A stretch of DNA of 38,168 nt from JAWVZH01 sp033722295 (GTDB taxonomy: Bacteria > Bacteroidota > Bacteroidia > Chitinophagales > Saprospiraceae): contig JAWVZH010000008.1 of assembly GCA_033722295.1 (NCBI GenBank), positions 1 to 38,168 of the forward strand, read 5' to 3'. Each line of letters begins with the position of its first letter. The first letter of the stretch is position 1. Shown piece after piece: positions 7,443 to 16,601 of this stretch. The notes under the pieces were generated by a model that had not been told where the DNA came from, ran no database searches, and worked only from the letters and a program-made list of their open reading frames with translations. The translations under genes and the position numbers were made by a program.

Positions 7443-8198
7443 ATGAATTATAAAGATCGCATAAATAAGGAAATGCTTCCACACCATATTGCTGTGATCA
7501 TGGATGGCAATGGAAGGTGGGCCAAGAAACTGGGCAAGCCACGGATCTTCGGTCATCGCAATGGGGTGAAATCTGTGCGCCAAACCACAGAGGCTGCTGC
7601 GGAAATGGGTATTGACTACCTGACTCTCTATGCCTTCTCTACAGAGAACTGGGGTCGGCCCAAACCGGAAGTCAATGCGCTTATGCGGCTTTTGGTCCAG
7701 ACGATGAAGAGCGAGATAAAGACCTTGATGGACAATGAGATCCGATTGATGGCGATAGGCGACATCGATCAATTACCATCACAAACATTAAAATCCCTCC
7801 GTGAAGGGATTGAGACAACGGCAGGAAATACGAGAATGACCCTTACCCTGGCACTTAATTATAGCTCCAGATGGGACATCACGCGGGCCATGAAGCAGAT
7901 CGCGGGTAAAGTAGCTTCTGGTGAATTGGCCGAAGCCGAAATCGATCAGGAGACCATATCCCGGCATTTGAGCACACATTATATGCCTGACCCGGAGCTT
8001 CTTGTCAGGACGAGTGGGGAATACCGCATCAGTAATTATCTACTTTGGGAGATCAGTTATGCTGAGCTGTACTTTACGGATGTTCACTGGCCAGATTTTG
8101 ATAAGGAACAACTTTACAAGGCCATCTATGAATTTCAAAATCGAGAACGCAGGTTTGGAAAGACCGGAGAGCAGATGCTAAAAGAGGTAAAAGTTTAA
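7443..8198 (+). CDS. uppS: Isoprenyl transferase (undecaprenyl diphosphate synthase)
   Basis: This 251-residue cis-prenyltransferase condenses isopentenyl diphosphate units onto farnesyl diphosphate to form the C55 carrier lipid for peptidoglycan and O-antigen. Key motifs are MDGNGRWA with catalytic D21, FGHRNGV, TLYAFSTENWGRP and RTSGEYRISNYLLWE near the C terminus. I chose the ATG at 7443 because it gives the normal length and lies just after a candidate promoter; an upstream in-frame start would lie before that promoter and add an unconserved tail. bamA follows after about 50 bp, a common Bacteroidota pairing. Confidence 0.95.
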   Translation: MNYKDRINKEMLPHHIAVIMDGNGRWAKKLGKPRIFGHRNGVKSVRQTTEAAAEMGIDYLTLYAFSTENWGRPKPEVNALMRLLVQTMKSEIKTLMDNEIRLMAIGDIDQLPSQTLKSLREGIETTAGNTRMTLTLALNYSSRWDITRAMKQIAGKVASGELAEAEIDQETISRHLSTHYMPDPELLVRTSGEYRISNYLLWEISYAELYFTDVHWPDFDKEQLYKAIYEFQNRERRFGKTGEQMLKEVKV

Positions 8199-8248
8199 CT
8201 TTCATGATCCACAACAGACTTTTGAGCAATACCGTTATCAGTCTACCT

Positions 8249-10822
8249 ATGCAAAAAACACCCACGCACATAATTTTGGCGCTGACAGTATGTATACTGA
8301 TGACTTCACTGTCATTAAAGGCCCAAACGGATACCGTTCCACTTATGAACTATGAAACTTCGTCCACTTATGAGATCGGAGGCATTACGGTGGAAGGAAA
8401 TAATTATAGCGATGAGAACGCCATCATTTCTGTAGCCGGCCTGAAAGTAGGTAAACAGATCAATGTGCCTGGAGTAGATATTAGATCTGCCATTCGCGCC
8501 TTGTGGAAGTTGAAGCTTTTTACGGATATCAGGATCATCAAGGAAAGAACGGCCGGAGATCTCATTTTTCTGAAGATCCTGGTCACCGAAAAGCCTCGTT
8601 TGGCACGTTACAGCTACAAGGGGGTGAAGAAATCGGATCATGATGATCTCAATGAAGTGGTCTCTCCCTTTCTAGTCAAAGGAGGTATCATCACGGATAA
8701 TGTCATTCAGAACACAAAGAATGCTCTCAAGAAATATTATCAGGAAGAAGGTTACCTCGACGTAGAAGTGGACATCGTTCAGATCGAAGAGGAAAAGGTT
8801 AGGAATTCAGTCCGGTTATTGATCGATATAGATCGAAATGACCGTGTGAAGATTCAGAAATTCACGTTTTCGGGGAATGAGAGCATCAAGTCGCGTAAGC
8901 TCAGAAAGCAGTTTGAACACACCAAACAGAAATCCAAATTATTTACGAAGTCTAAATTTGTTAAGGAAGACTGGGAGGCCGACAAGGATGCACTGATCAA
9001 TTATTATAATACCATCGGTTATCGAGATGCCAAGATCACTAAAGATTCTATATGGAGGGAAGATGATGGTGATCTGAGGATAGATTTGGATATCTATGAA
9101 GGTAACCGTTACTACTTCAGGAATATTACCTGGAAGGGTAATTCTATCCACAGCGATGAAAGATTGTCTGAAATACTTGGCATTGAGAAAGGGGATATAT
9201 ACAACGAGGAATTACTTCAAACAAGGCTGAGCTTCAGTCTGGATGGGAGGGATGTTTCCACCCTTTACATGGATGATGGTTACCTCTTCTTCAATGTAGA
9301 ACCGGTAGAGATAGCGATTGTCAACGATTCTATCGACCTGGAAATGCGCATTTTCGAAGGCCCTCAGGCGACTATTGATCGCGTAGTGATCAAGGGAAAC
9401 GACAGGACGCATGAGCACGTTATCCGCAGGGAGTTACGCACGAAACCCGGACACAAGTTCAGCCGGACGGACATCATCCGTTCTCAGCGTGAGATCGTCA
9501 ACCTGGGCTATTTCAATCCTGAAAATCTTGGAATAAACACTCCAGTCAATCAGCAACGCGGTACTGTCGATATAGAATATACCGTCGAAGAAAGGCCTTC
9601 CGACCAGCTCGAGCTGTCGGCAGGATGGGGTGGCTTCCAGGGGCTGATCGGTACCCTTGGTGTGAGTTTCAATAACTTCTCACTTCGTAATATCTCGAAT
9701 AAAAAGGCCTGGAGCCCATTGCCGACCGGAGATGGTCAAAAGCTCTCTTTGAGAGGTCAGACCAACGGTCAGTTCTTTCAATCTTACAATTTTTCCTTCA
9801 CCGAGCCATGGCTGGGAGGTAAGAAGCCCAATTCATTTACATTGGGAGGCTTTTATAACAAATTTGACCGTAGCATCTTTGACCAGGGTAGTTTGTCTAT
9901 CACCCAACTCAATGTGGGACTGGGAACAAGGCTGAGATGGCCGGACGACAACTTTCTCGTGCAAAGCACATTAAATCTTCAGAATCTCAGATTGGAGGAT
10001 TATATAGCTCCGGGCACTCGTTTCTTCGACAACGAAGGTAATCCTGTCGGAGATGGCAGTTATAATAACTTTTCTTTCAGGCAGACCATTGTCCGAAGTT
10101 CGGTGGCGGACCCTTTATTCCCCAGAAGCGGGAGCAAGTTTTCTCTCTCTGTGCAATTTACCCTGCCATATTCTCTTTTCAACAATAAGGACTATTCCCA
10201 ACTTGATGTTGAAGAAAGATTCAAATGGCTAGAGTATCACAAGTGGCGCTTTGATGCGGAGTGGTACTTCAATCTGTTCGACAAATTCGTTCTAATGACC
10301 CAGGTCAAGACCGGATTCCTCGGTTACTACAATAAAGATATCGGCGCGCCACCATTTGAGAGATATGTTGTAGGTGGTGATGGTTTTGCCAATCAGAATG
10401 TGGGGATCAACGGGCGAGATCTCATCGCACTACGGGGTTATGAGGTCGATGAGGTTCGTGCCAGCAACGTTCAGGAGTATAACGAGATACAATCCAGGAA
10501 TCAAAACCTGACAGAAGGAGATGCTACCGTGTTCGCAAAGTATACCATGGAGTTGAGATATCCTGTCTCCCTGAATCCGAACAGCACTATTTATGCGCAT
10601 GCCTTCTTGCAAGGAGGTAATATGTGGCATGGCCTAAAAGAGTATAACCCTTTTGACGTTAAAAGGTCGGGAGGTCTTGGCGTTCGTGTCTTCCTTCCGA
10701 TGTTCGGTATGCTTGGCTTCGACTACGGGATCGGTTTCGACAAACCATGGATCAATCCAGAAACATCCACCTGGACGGATTACGGAAGATTCAATATCAT
10801 ACTTGGGTTCGAGCCCGACTAA
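8249..10822 (+). CDS. bamA: Outer membrane protein assembly factor BamA
   Basis: The 857-residue protein has a signal peptide ending LKA before Q26, five POTRA-like repeats (first begins YEIGGITVEGN, another TIDRVVIKGNDRT), and a C-terminal Omp85 barrel of about 400 residues. The barrel carries the L6-loop motif L728-R-G-Y (VRGF/Y in relatives). BamA inserts barrel proteins into the outer membrane and is essential in Gram-negative bacteria. The ATG at 8249 gives a normal signal peptide; an in-frame ATG at 8204, five bases after the uppS stop, would add 15 residues and remains possible. The gene that usually follows (skp/ompH) is absent; lpxK converges instead. Confidence 0.93.
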   Translation: MQKTPTHIILALTVCILMTSLSLKAQTDTVPLMNYETSSTYEIGGITVEGNNYSDENAIISVAGLKVGKQINVPGVDIRSAIRALWKLKLFTDIRIIKERTAGDLIFLKILVTEKPRLARYSYKGVKKSDHDDLNEVVSPFLVKGGIITDNVIQNTKNALKKYYQEEGYLDVEVDIVQIEEEKVRNSVRLLIDIDRNDRVKIQKFTFSGNESIKSRKLRKQFEHTKQKSKLFTKSKFVKEDWEADKDALINYYNTIGYRDAKITKDSIWREDDGDLRIDLDIYEGNRYYFRNITWKGNSIHSDERLSEILGIEKGDIYNEELLQTRLSFSLDGRDVSTLYMDDGYLFFNVEPVEIAIVNDSIDLEMRIFEGPQATIDRVVIKGNDRTHEHVIRRELRTKPGHKFSRTDIIRSQREIVNLGYFNPENLGINTPVNQQRGTVDIEYTVEERPSDQLELSAGWGGFQGLIGTLGVSFNNFSLRNISNKKAWSPLPTGDGQKLSLRGQTNGQFFQSYNFSFTEPWLGGKKPNSFTLGGFYNKFDRSIFDQGSLSITQLNVGLGTRLRWPDDNFLVQSTLNLQNLRLEDYIAPGTRFFDNEGNPVGDGSYNNFSFRQTIVRSSVADPLFPRSGSKFSLSVQFTLPYSLFNNKDYSQLDVEERFKWLEYHKWRFDAEWYFNLFDKFVLMTQVKTGFLGYYNKDIGAPPFERYVVGGDGFANQNVGINGRDLIALRGYEVDEVRASNVQEYNEIQSRNQNLTEGDATVFAKYTMELRYPVSLNPNSTIYAHAFLQGGNMWHGLKEYNPFDVKRSGGLGVRVFLPMFGMLGFDYGIGFDKPWINPETSTWTDYGRFNIILGFEPD

Positions 10823-10860
10823 TCCGAGAAAATTATATCACCTACAAGGCGCTGAACGGG

Positions 10861-11925
10861 TTAGGCCTCAAATTGCATAAGGAAGGACTTGATTTCCTGG
10901 TCGAAGAGATCCTTATCCTCACCGTGGAAAGTGACTTTAACAGGTAGAGCATAGACGCTGATATCTTTCTTTCGGAGGAAATCACGATGACCTTGCAGTC
11001 GAATGGCATCTTTTTCAGTAGTGAGAACGATGGTCTTTCCAGGAGTCATAGTTTTGAAATGCACCTCTATCTGGCTGACATCCAGAGGTGTGTAATCATG
11101 GTGATCTTCAAATTCCAGAACCTTGATGTCACCGACCTTTTCTTCGAGGTATTGCATGAGATAGTCCGTCCTGGCTATACCGCTTACCAATAATACGTCG
11201 TGGTCCTCTTGTAATTGGATGCGTTGACCGGAAAAAAGATCATAAGGGGCACCATATTCATAGTAACTGAAATAGATCTTTTGATCCGGCAAGGGAGAGA
11301 CCTCTTCGATCATGGCCTGTCTTTCCTCTTCTGTGAGGTCGAAAGGACATTTACTAATGATGATGATGTCTGCTCGTTTGTAGGCTGCTCGCCACTCTCG
11401 CAATCTTCCTGAGGGCAAAAGCCAGTCACGCGTGAAGGGGCGGTCATATTCTGTGAGAAGGATATTCAGTCCGGGTTTTACTGACAGGTGCTGAAAAGCA
11501 TCATCCAGAATGACCACCTGGGTGCCCGGTCTTTGCGTGATGATACGGGGTATGCCGAAGACTCTGCTTTCATCCACATATACACCGATTTTGGGAAACT
11601 TTCTTTTGAATTGCACAGGTTCATCTCCGGCGATCTGAGCTGTATGCTGAGGAAGCACTTCCATAAAACCCTTGGTCTTTCTTTTATATCCACGACTTAG
11701 TGTAGTTACATCCAGGTAAGGATCAAGGGTTTGGATGAGATATTCCACGTGGGGAGATTTTCCGGCACCGCCGACTGTCAAGTTGCCAACGGATATGACA
11801 GGAATACTGAATTGTATGGAATTTAGAAAGTTATTTTTGTATAAAAAGTTTCTGATGGCGACCACTATACCATACAATAATGAGAAGGGAAGCAAGAGAA
11901 CTCTGATCAGAAATGAACGCACCAT
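10861..11925 (-). CDS. lpxK: Tetraacyldisaccharide 4'-kinase (LpxK)
   Basis: This 354-residue inner-membrane kinase phosphorylates the 4' position of the lipid A disaccharide using ATP. It has an N-terminal hydrophobic segment (about 5-25), a Walker A loop GNLTVGGAGKSP (47-58), LSRGYKR after the first strand region, and the family motif LDDAFQHL, where the more usual DDGFQH has Ala for Gly. The PSGRLREW segment is also typical. It lies 83 bp after the large T9SS protein gene on the same strand and converges with bamA across 38 bp. Confidence 0.93.
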   Translation of the reverse strand: MVRSFLIRVLLLPFSLLYGIVVAIRNFLYKNNFLNSIQFSIPVISVGNLTVGGAGKSPHVEYLIQTLDPYLDVTTLSRGYKRKTKGFMEVLPQHTAQIAGDEPVQFKRKFPKIGVYVDESRVFGIPRIITQRPGTQVVILDDAFQHLSVKPGLNILLTEYDRPFTRDWLLPSGRLREWRAAYKRADIIIISKCPFDLTEEERQAMIEEVSPLPDQKIYFSYYEYGAPYDLFSGQRIQLQEDHDVLLVSGIARTDYLMQYLEEKVGDIKVLEFEDHHDYTPLDVSQIEVHFKTMTPGKTIVLTTEKDAIRLQGHRDFLRKKDISVYALPVKVTFHGEDKDLFDQEIKSFLMQFEA

Positions 11926-12008
11926 ATGTATGGTATATTGACTATCGAAGTAGGTTCGAGTAATTCCAACGTCGTTAAAAGCCTTCGGTTCCCGTGATCC
12001 GTAAAAAA

Positions 12009-14606
12009 CTAGAGCTTGATCAAGGGATAGAGACCTTTACTTTTACCGTCCTCCAATAAAAGCCAGTATGTACCTCTTTCCAGAGCACTCAGGTTGAGAA
12101 GTATCTCACCGGAAGGCCCAGGGTACCTCATCACCGGGATTTCCATACCCCGACTATCGATCAAAGACCGGACCTTTATAGTCGGATCGAGTATTTCAAT
12201 TCGGAGCACTTCTTCGACAGGATTGGGATAGATCATAACTAAATCGGTAAGCGCATCTTCAACGGCGGTATTAAGATCAACTTCAAATGAGAATGTTCTT
12301 ACACAATTATTGTCATCGGTAACTGTCAACTCATGCATTCCAGGCGGTAAACTTTGAGGGTCACTGCTCCATTCAAGGTTGTAAGGTGGCGTGCCCCCGC
12401 TGATATCAGCCGTAGCTGTACCATCGCTACCCGAAGAAGGTGTTGTCATTATTTCGGCCATAAGTTGAGTAGGTGCTTCTACTTCCAATCCGGTAAAAGT
12501 CCTGGTCAGACCCGTGATCGTCTCAATCGTCAATTCATAATCTCCTCCCGGAATATTGAGCAAAGAAGGAGACGAAGTAGTATCTCCAGTACTCCAGAAA
12601 TACATCAGTGGTGGACTGGGGTCATGATTGAGTAAGATCGCACCGTCAGATGAGTCATGGCAATTAGCATCGAGGATCTCGAAACTGTAATTCTCCGGAA
12701 AACTGCTTTCTACATCGATGGAATCGCAAAAAGTGAGTGTACCGCAAGCAGTGAACAGTGAATGACAAACTTCATACCACCCTGCGGTATCATAAAGATG
12801 GTCCGGATCCAATTCTTCGGAGTAATGACCATCGCCAAAGGTCCATCGAATGCTGTCAGCAATATCGGAAAGAGCTTCAAAGGAGACCAGTTCGTAATTT
12901 TTGGTAAAATTGAATGCTGCTGTCGGCAATGATCCGGTGTCTAACCTGATCGAATCAGTGATGCCGATGCTGGTATTGTAATAGGTGCCACTCGCTGAAA
13001 TTTCCAGTTTTACCGCCTTGATCATGTATTCGTAGGTGGCTTTATCCAGGGTGCAGTCATCTGAGTATACAGTATCTGTGAGCGGCTCGATATTCATACG
13101 CTCGAATCTCTCTTCCCCTGAATCCCGTCTGTAGATATAATAGCCTGATCCTGCGTCGTCAGATGCATGCCACCTGAGATCAACCTGTCCATTATTATCG
13201 CTAAGGATGAGATTGGTCGGAGGTGACATAGGATGTAATCTCAGTGTCGGATCACCGAGGAGTGAGACATGAGCAAATCTTGCACCGAAACCTGTTACAT
13301 ACCGCGACTGGTTGTTTTGCGCAAGTGGCACGGCATGGCCTATGTTCATCCCGAGGGACATATGATGAAACTGCCAGTTAGGTCTGCCTGCCCAGACATT
13401 CGTGAGTATATATCCCGAACCCAGGGAGGCCCTCATGATGTTGTTCCGTCGATCCCAATCGCCAAAATAACTTCCAAAATTCATCACAAAAACGGCCTTG
13501 ATATCGCGATCAACATAAAGTGAAGTTGTATTTCCGACACCTCCCATGCTGGTAAACGAACCTGCTCCGCAGGCATAAGCGCAGAGATAGTCGTCACTTT
13601 CTAGCTCGATCTCGTAATTTCCGCTTTTGACATTTTCAGGTCCGAACATCGTAGAAAAGTTCTTCCACCCATTCTGTCCAAAGCCTTCTTCGAAGGAAGC
13701 AAAGTTGTTCTCTACCAAGCCACGGCGCTGGACAGTAAAGGCCTTATTCCTGAAGTTGTGATTTTTATTGAGATACTGGCGCGTTAGTTCGACGTAGTCC
13801 TCTCCGAATGCTGGCAGATCCCAAAGGTCTACCCGGCCGACCTGGAACTCAACCTCAGTAGGTATGATGCTCTGATCAAACTTGCCATCACCAGGTACAT
13901 TGTGATTTCGCGCATCCGCGGAGGAGGTATTATTGATAGAGAAGTCCGTCCAGTTCTGTTCATGGATATCTCCATAATAGGCGTCGCACGGCCATGCGCC
14001 CTTGTGATTGCCATGGCCATCAGGGTTGATGTCTCCTGAATAGGGAACCGCAACATGACCGAGTATGAGTACCGTGGAAGTTGCAAGGGGGTCAGCGATC
14101 CACCAATCGAGGATTTTGGTCTTTATGTTAGGTACCTCTTCAGACCTTGGACATGATCTCATTGTCACTGTCCATCCATCTCCCCTGATGTCGTTCATAA
14201 GCCTCTGGATCTCAAAACTCAATGGGTCTGTCAACATGCTGTCGACGAGGATGAGGCATCTGCCTCGGTCATCAATTGCTGGAACTTCGACTCCTGCATA
14301 AATGTATCCGAACCCGGGTCTGCTTCCAAGCTTTTCCACCCGGTATTCCACTGCCTCACCGATCGGATGGTCGATAACGTGAAAGGACGTCACAGTATCA
14401 GCAACCGTGGCCAGAAATATCCAATTGCCATTCCATCGTGATATTCTGTAAGAAGTAGCTCCATTGACAGGATCCCAATCCAATACCAGGGCACCGGAAG
14501 CTGCGTCATACCTTGAGCTTATCTGCACGGATTTTTCCAGGGAGATCTGTGCAGAGGTTTGAAATACATGTAAAAGCAGAAAGAAGATTAGGGTGCCTCT
14601 TAACAT
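12009..14606 (-). CDS. T9SS-sorted surface protein with C25 (gingipain)-like domain, FN3 and PKD domains
   Basis: An 865-residue secreted protein. Order: signal peptide (1-19, TSA before Q20); fibronectin III-like domain (about 24-105); a caspase/gingipain-like C25 region (about 115-460) ending with LLGDPTLRL, as C25 domains often do; a second FN3-like domain (460-555); a PKD domain with FGDG at 590-593; SprB-like repeat segments (640-775); and a C-terminal T9SS sorting domain (785-865) with YPNPV at 793-797. It should be exported by the type IX system and attached to or released from the surface. The expected His and Cys catalytic dyad is not evident. It sits 15 bp after an SRPBCC gene and upstream of lpxK. 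The substrate is unknown. Confidence 0.8.
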   Translation of the reverse strand: MLRGTLIFFLLLHVFQTSAQISLEKSVQISSRYDAASGALVLDWDPVNGATSYRISRWNGNWIFLATVADTVTSFHVIDHPIGEAVEYRVEKLGSRPGFGYIYAGVEVPAIDDRGRCLILVDSMLTDPLSFEIQRLMNDIRGDGWTVTMRSCPRSEEVPNIKTKILDWWIADPLATSTVLILGHVAVPYSGDINPDGHGNHKGAWPCDAYYGDIHEQNWTDFSINNTSSADARNHNVPGDGKFDQSIIPTEVEFQVGRVDLWDLPAFGEDYVELTRQYLNKNHNFRNKAFTVQRRGLVENNFASFEEGFGQNGWKNFSTMFGPENVKSGNYEIELESDDYLCAYACGAGSFTSMGGVGNTTSLYVDRDIKAVFVMNFGSYFGDWDRRNNIMRASLGSGYILTNVWAGRPNWQFHHMSLGMNIGHAVPLAQNNQSRYVTGFGARFAHVSLLGDPTLRLHPMSPPTNLILSDNNGQVDLRWHASDDAGSGYYIYRRDSGEERFERMNIEPLTDTVYSDDCTLDKATYEYMIKAVKLEISASGTYYNTSIGITDSIRLDTGSLPTAAFNFTKNYELVSFEALSDIADSIRWTFGDGHYSEELDPDHLYDTAGWYEVCHSLFTACGTLTFCDSIDVESSFPENYSFEILDANCHDSSDGAILLNHDPSPPLMYFWSTGDTTSSPSLLNIPGGDYELTIETITGLTRTFTGLEVEAPTQLMAEIMTTPSSGSDGTATADISGGTPPYNLEWSSDPQSLPPGMHELTVTDDNNCVRTFSFEVDLNTAVEDALTDLVMIYPNPVEEVLRIEILDPTIKVRSLIDSRGMEIPVMRYPGPSGEILLNLSALERGTYWLLLEDGKSKGLYPLIKL

Positions 14607-14621
14607 AATTACTATTGACTA

Positions 14622-15260
14622 TTAGTTATCAGAAGATGTATCATTACCACCTTCATCCAGGGACTCCTCAAGCATCTCTTCCTTCTCTTCAGCCAGCTTG
14701 GCAGCCTTGATCTGTTCGTAACTTTCTTCGGCAAGTGATTTTAATGAGGACAAACCTTCTTCATAGTCTTTACCTACTGCTTCATCCAGGTCCATGCCCA
14801 TGAGGGTGAACATCGCTCTTTGCATGAAGCTGTTCTCGCCAGAGAAGCCCCAGGTAACTTCAGTTCCCCTTTGATTGGGCTCAAGATCTATATAGGCATC
14901 AGCCTCATCTTCCCATGGTTCATAAAACCTTAACTCGGTTTCTACTCTTTTATAAGGCTCAATGACGGTGATCTCCTGTTCTCCAACACCGGAAATATCT
15001 CCTTCCCATTTATGTATTGAACCGACCTCACCCATATTTCCGACATACTCGTTTGTCATAGAGGTATCTCTCTTGGCCCAGGGAGACCAGTCACTGTGCT
15101 TTTTCAAATTCACGACAAATGGAAAAACGACTTCCGGAGGGGCTTCGATCTGGACGCTGCGGTTGACATCATACGTTTTGTCTCCCATCAGTCCGGCGAT
15201 GATAAAAACGACGACAATAAGGATAATGATTCCAAGTAGAATTCGTAATGCTGTTTTCAT
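14622..15260 (-). CDS. Membrane-anchored SRPBCC-domain protein
   Basis: A 212-residue protein with one N-terminal membrane helix (about 6-25), an SRPBCC/START-like ligand-binding domain (about 33-180; RSVQIEAPPEVVFPFV and HSDWSPWAKRD are typical) and an acidic, Glu-rich tail. Such proteins bind hydrophobic ligands; no enzymatic residues can be named. The ATG at 15260 is chosen because upstream residues are Phe/Lys-rich and would displace the membrane helix from the N terminus. The T9SS protein gene follows 15 bp later, so the two are probably co-transcribed. Function unknown. Confidence 0.75.
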   Translation of the reverse strand: MKTALRILLGIIILIVVVFIIAGLMGDKTYDVNRSVQIEAPPEVVFPFVVNLKKHSDWSPWAKRDTSMTNEYVGNMGEVGSIHKWEGDISGVGEQEITVIEPYKRVETELRFYEPWEDEADAYIDLEPNQRGTEVTWGFSGENSFMQRAMFTLMGMDLDEAVGKDYEEGLSSLKSLAEESYEQIKAAKLAEEKEEMLEESLDEGGNDTSSDN

Positions 15261-15629
15261 GGATTTTGTACTTTTTTTGAAAAATACAAAATAGAACATA
15301 AAACGGATATACGCTAAACGCTAAACACACCACGATCAAATATTTACAGCGCGAGGGGATTCGTCATCTGCCTTATTACTATCCTGTATTAGGCCTTACT
15401 GGGCAGATCATGAAACGATCCAACAACCCAATACACCAATATTCCAGGTGGAACATATCTATACCTGGCCTATTGTATTCATAGCCGAAGTATTAATACA
15501 CCATACACACTACACGATACACGACAAAAAACTGTTAATCAAACCGAAAATGATCGGTGAAAAGCCGTATGTCCGCTACACTCTCCACGCTACACGCTCC
15601 ACGCTACACGCTACACGATCAAAGCCCAT
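15261..15629. other. 369-bp intergenic region with 7-bp-period repeats
   Basis: No protein gene is supported. The region contains two copies of CGCTAAA (15312-15325), an imperfect heptad run CATACAC ACTACAC GATACAC (15502-15522) and a six-unit run at 15575-15616. A short open frame through the last run is an artefact of the repeat. It must also hold the promoter of the SRPBCC gene, but I found no clear TAnnTTTG box. Confidence 0.8.
15502..15616. repeat. Two runs of 7-bp-period repeats (units like GCTACAC)
   Basis: The first run (15502-15522) reads CATACAC, ACTACAC, GATACAC. The second (15575-15616) reads GCTACAC, TCTCCAC, GCTACAC, GCTCCAC, GCTACAC, GCTACAC. The two are 52 bp apart and share the TACAC core. 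Units vary by point changes but the 7-bp period is exact within each run. Confidence 0.88.
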
Positions 15630-16601
15630 CTACCTCCCCTGATCCTCATAGCAAAGCACTCGCAGCACGACGCGTCCTACCCTTTTCAGAACATTCTTGT
15701 CGATGACCTCCAGATTGTCATCGTGGGTATGCCAGTGTGAACCAAAGCCGGTGCCCTTATTTTGATTCGTATGAATGATATCGACGACTGGCCAACCGGT
15801 ATTCCTGTTGATAAAATAATGATCATCTACTACGCCACGACCATCGCGTGGTATAAAAAGATCGCTGTAGCCCATGTCTTCGGCTACTTTCCATATTTTA
15901 TAAACCACGTTAGGCGCGGATTGAAGAGAGTAACCTTCACGGAAGAACTGTGCACCGCGGGCACCGACCATGTCGAGTAAAATGCCATATTTCGGATTGT
16001 ATTGCGATTTGTGTGCATTGCTCCAGTGTTGTGCACCAAGTCCCCATGAGTCCACATTGCCGTCCTCTTCACCCTGGTCCTCGGCATCAAAGAGTACGAT
16101 ATCCAGCCCCATATCAAATTCAGACGTTTGTGATAATACCCTTGCGATCTCGAGCGCCACACCCACACCGCTTCCTCCGTCATCTGCACCGAGGATTGGA
16201 TCTGTGCTTTTTAACTTGTCGTAGTCAGCTTTATACCTCGTATCCCAGTGGGCACAGAGAAAAACACGTTTTGAAGCCTGGGGATTGAGGCTGGCGACAA
16301 TATTCTTTCCATTGATCACTTTCCCGTCAAACCGCCGGGTTTTAAAATTCTCGATCTGCGCATTCAGGCCGAATTCCGATAATTTGGACTCCAGCCAATC
16401 TGCACAACGGTCATGCCCCTCCGTTCCAGGTACTCGCGGTCCGAAAGAAACCTGCTTTTCGATGTAAGCGAAAGCCGAGTCTTCATTAAAGGCCGGAATA
16501 TCGTAACGCTTCTGGGAGACAACGATATTCTTCTTTTTACTGTCTGTCTGACAGCCCAGTACGAATGCCAGGAAAAGGGTGCTGTAAAATAAATTCTTCA
16601 C
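15630..16601 (-). CDS. M28-family lipoprotein, probable glutaminyl-peptide cyclotransferase
   Basis: A 323-residue lipoprotein: the lipobox LGC17 follows a short hydrophobic segment. The M28 fold shows AHWDTR (117-122), GADDGGSG (138-145, D140), DAEDQGE (172-178, E174) and HWHTHDDN (289-296), matching the zinc ligands of glutaminyl cyclases and M28 peptidases. The segment SWGLGAQHW and the following LLDMVG resemble the Porphyromonas glutaminyl cyclase. That enzyme converts N-terminal Gln of exported proteins to pyroglutamate. The start is GTG at 16601, directly abutting the stop of the DUF4199 gene, since no ATG precedes the lipobox. A plain aminopeptidase is the alternative. Confidence 0.75.
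   Translation of the reverse strand: MKNLFYSTLFLAFVLGCQTDSKKKNIVVSQKRYDIPAFNEDSAFAYIEKQVSFGPRVPGTEGHDRCADWLESKLSEFGLNAQIENFKTRRFDGKVINGKNIVASLNPQASKRVFLCAHWDTRYKADYDKLKSTDPILGADDGGSGVGVALEIARVLSQTSEFDMGLDIVLFDAEDQGEEDGNVDSWGLGAQHWSNAHKSQYNPKYGILLDMVGARGAQFFREGYSLQSAPNVVYKIWKVAEDMGYSDLFIPRDGRGVVDDHYFINRNTGWPVVDIIHTNQNKGTGFGSHWHTHDDNLEVIDKNVLKRVGRVVLRVLCYEDQGR

Noticed and set aside
12009..14606. Calling the T9SS protein an active gingipain-type protease
   Set aside because: The His and Cys positions expected for C25 peptidases do not hold these residues, so only a C25-like fold is claimed.
15448..15642. 64-codon open frame on the plus strand with repeated LHATRS residues
   Set aside because: It runs through the GCTACAC-type heptads; the repeated peptide is a by-product of the DNA repeat and there is no domain or start context.
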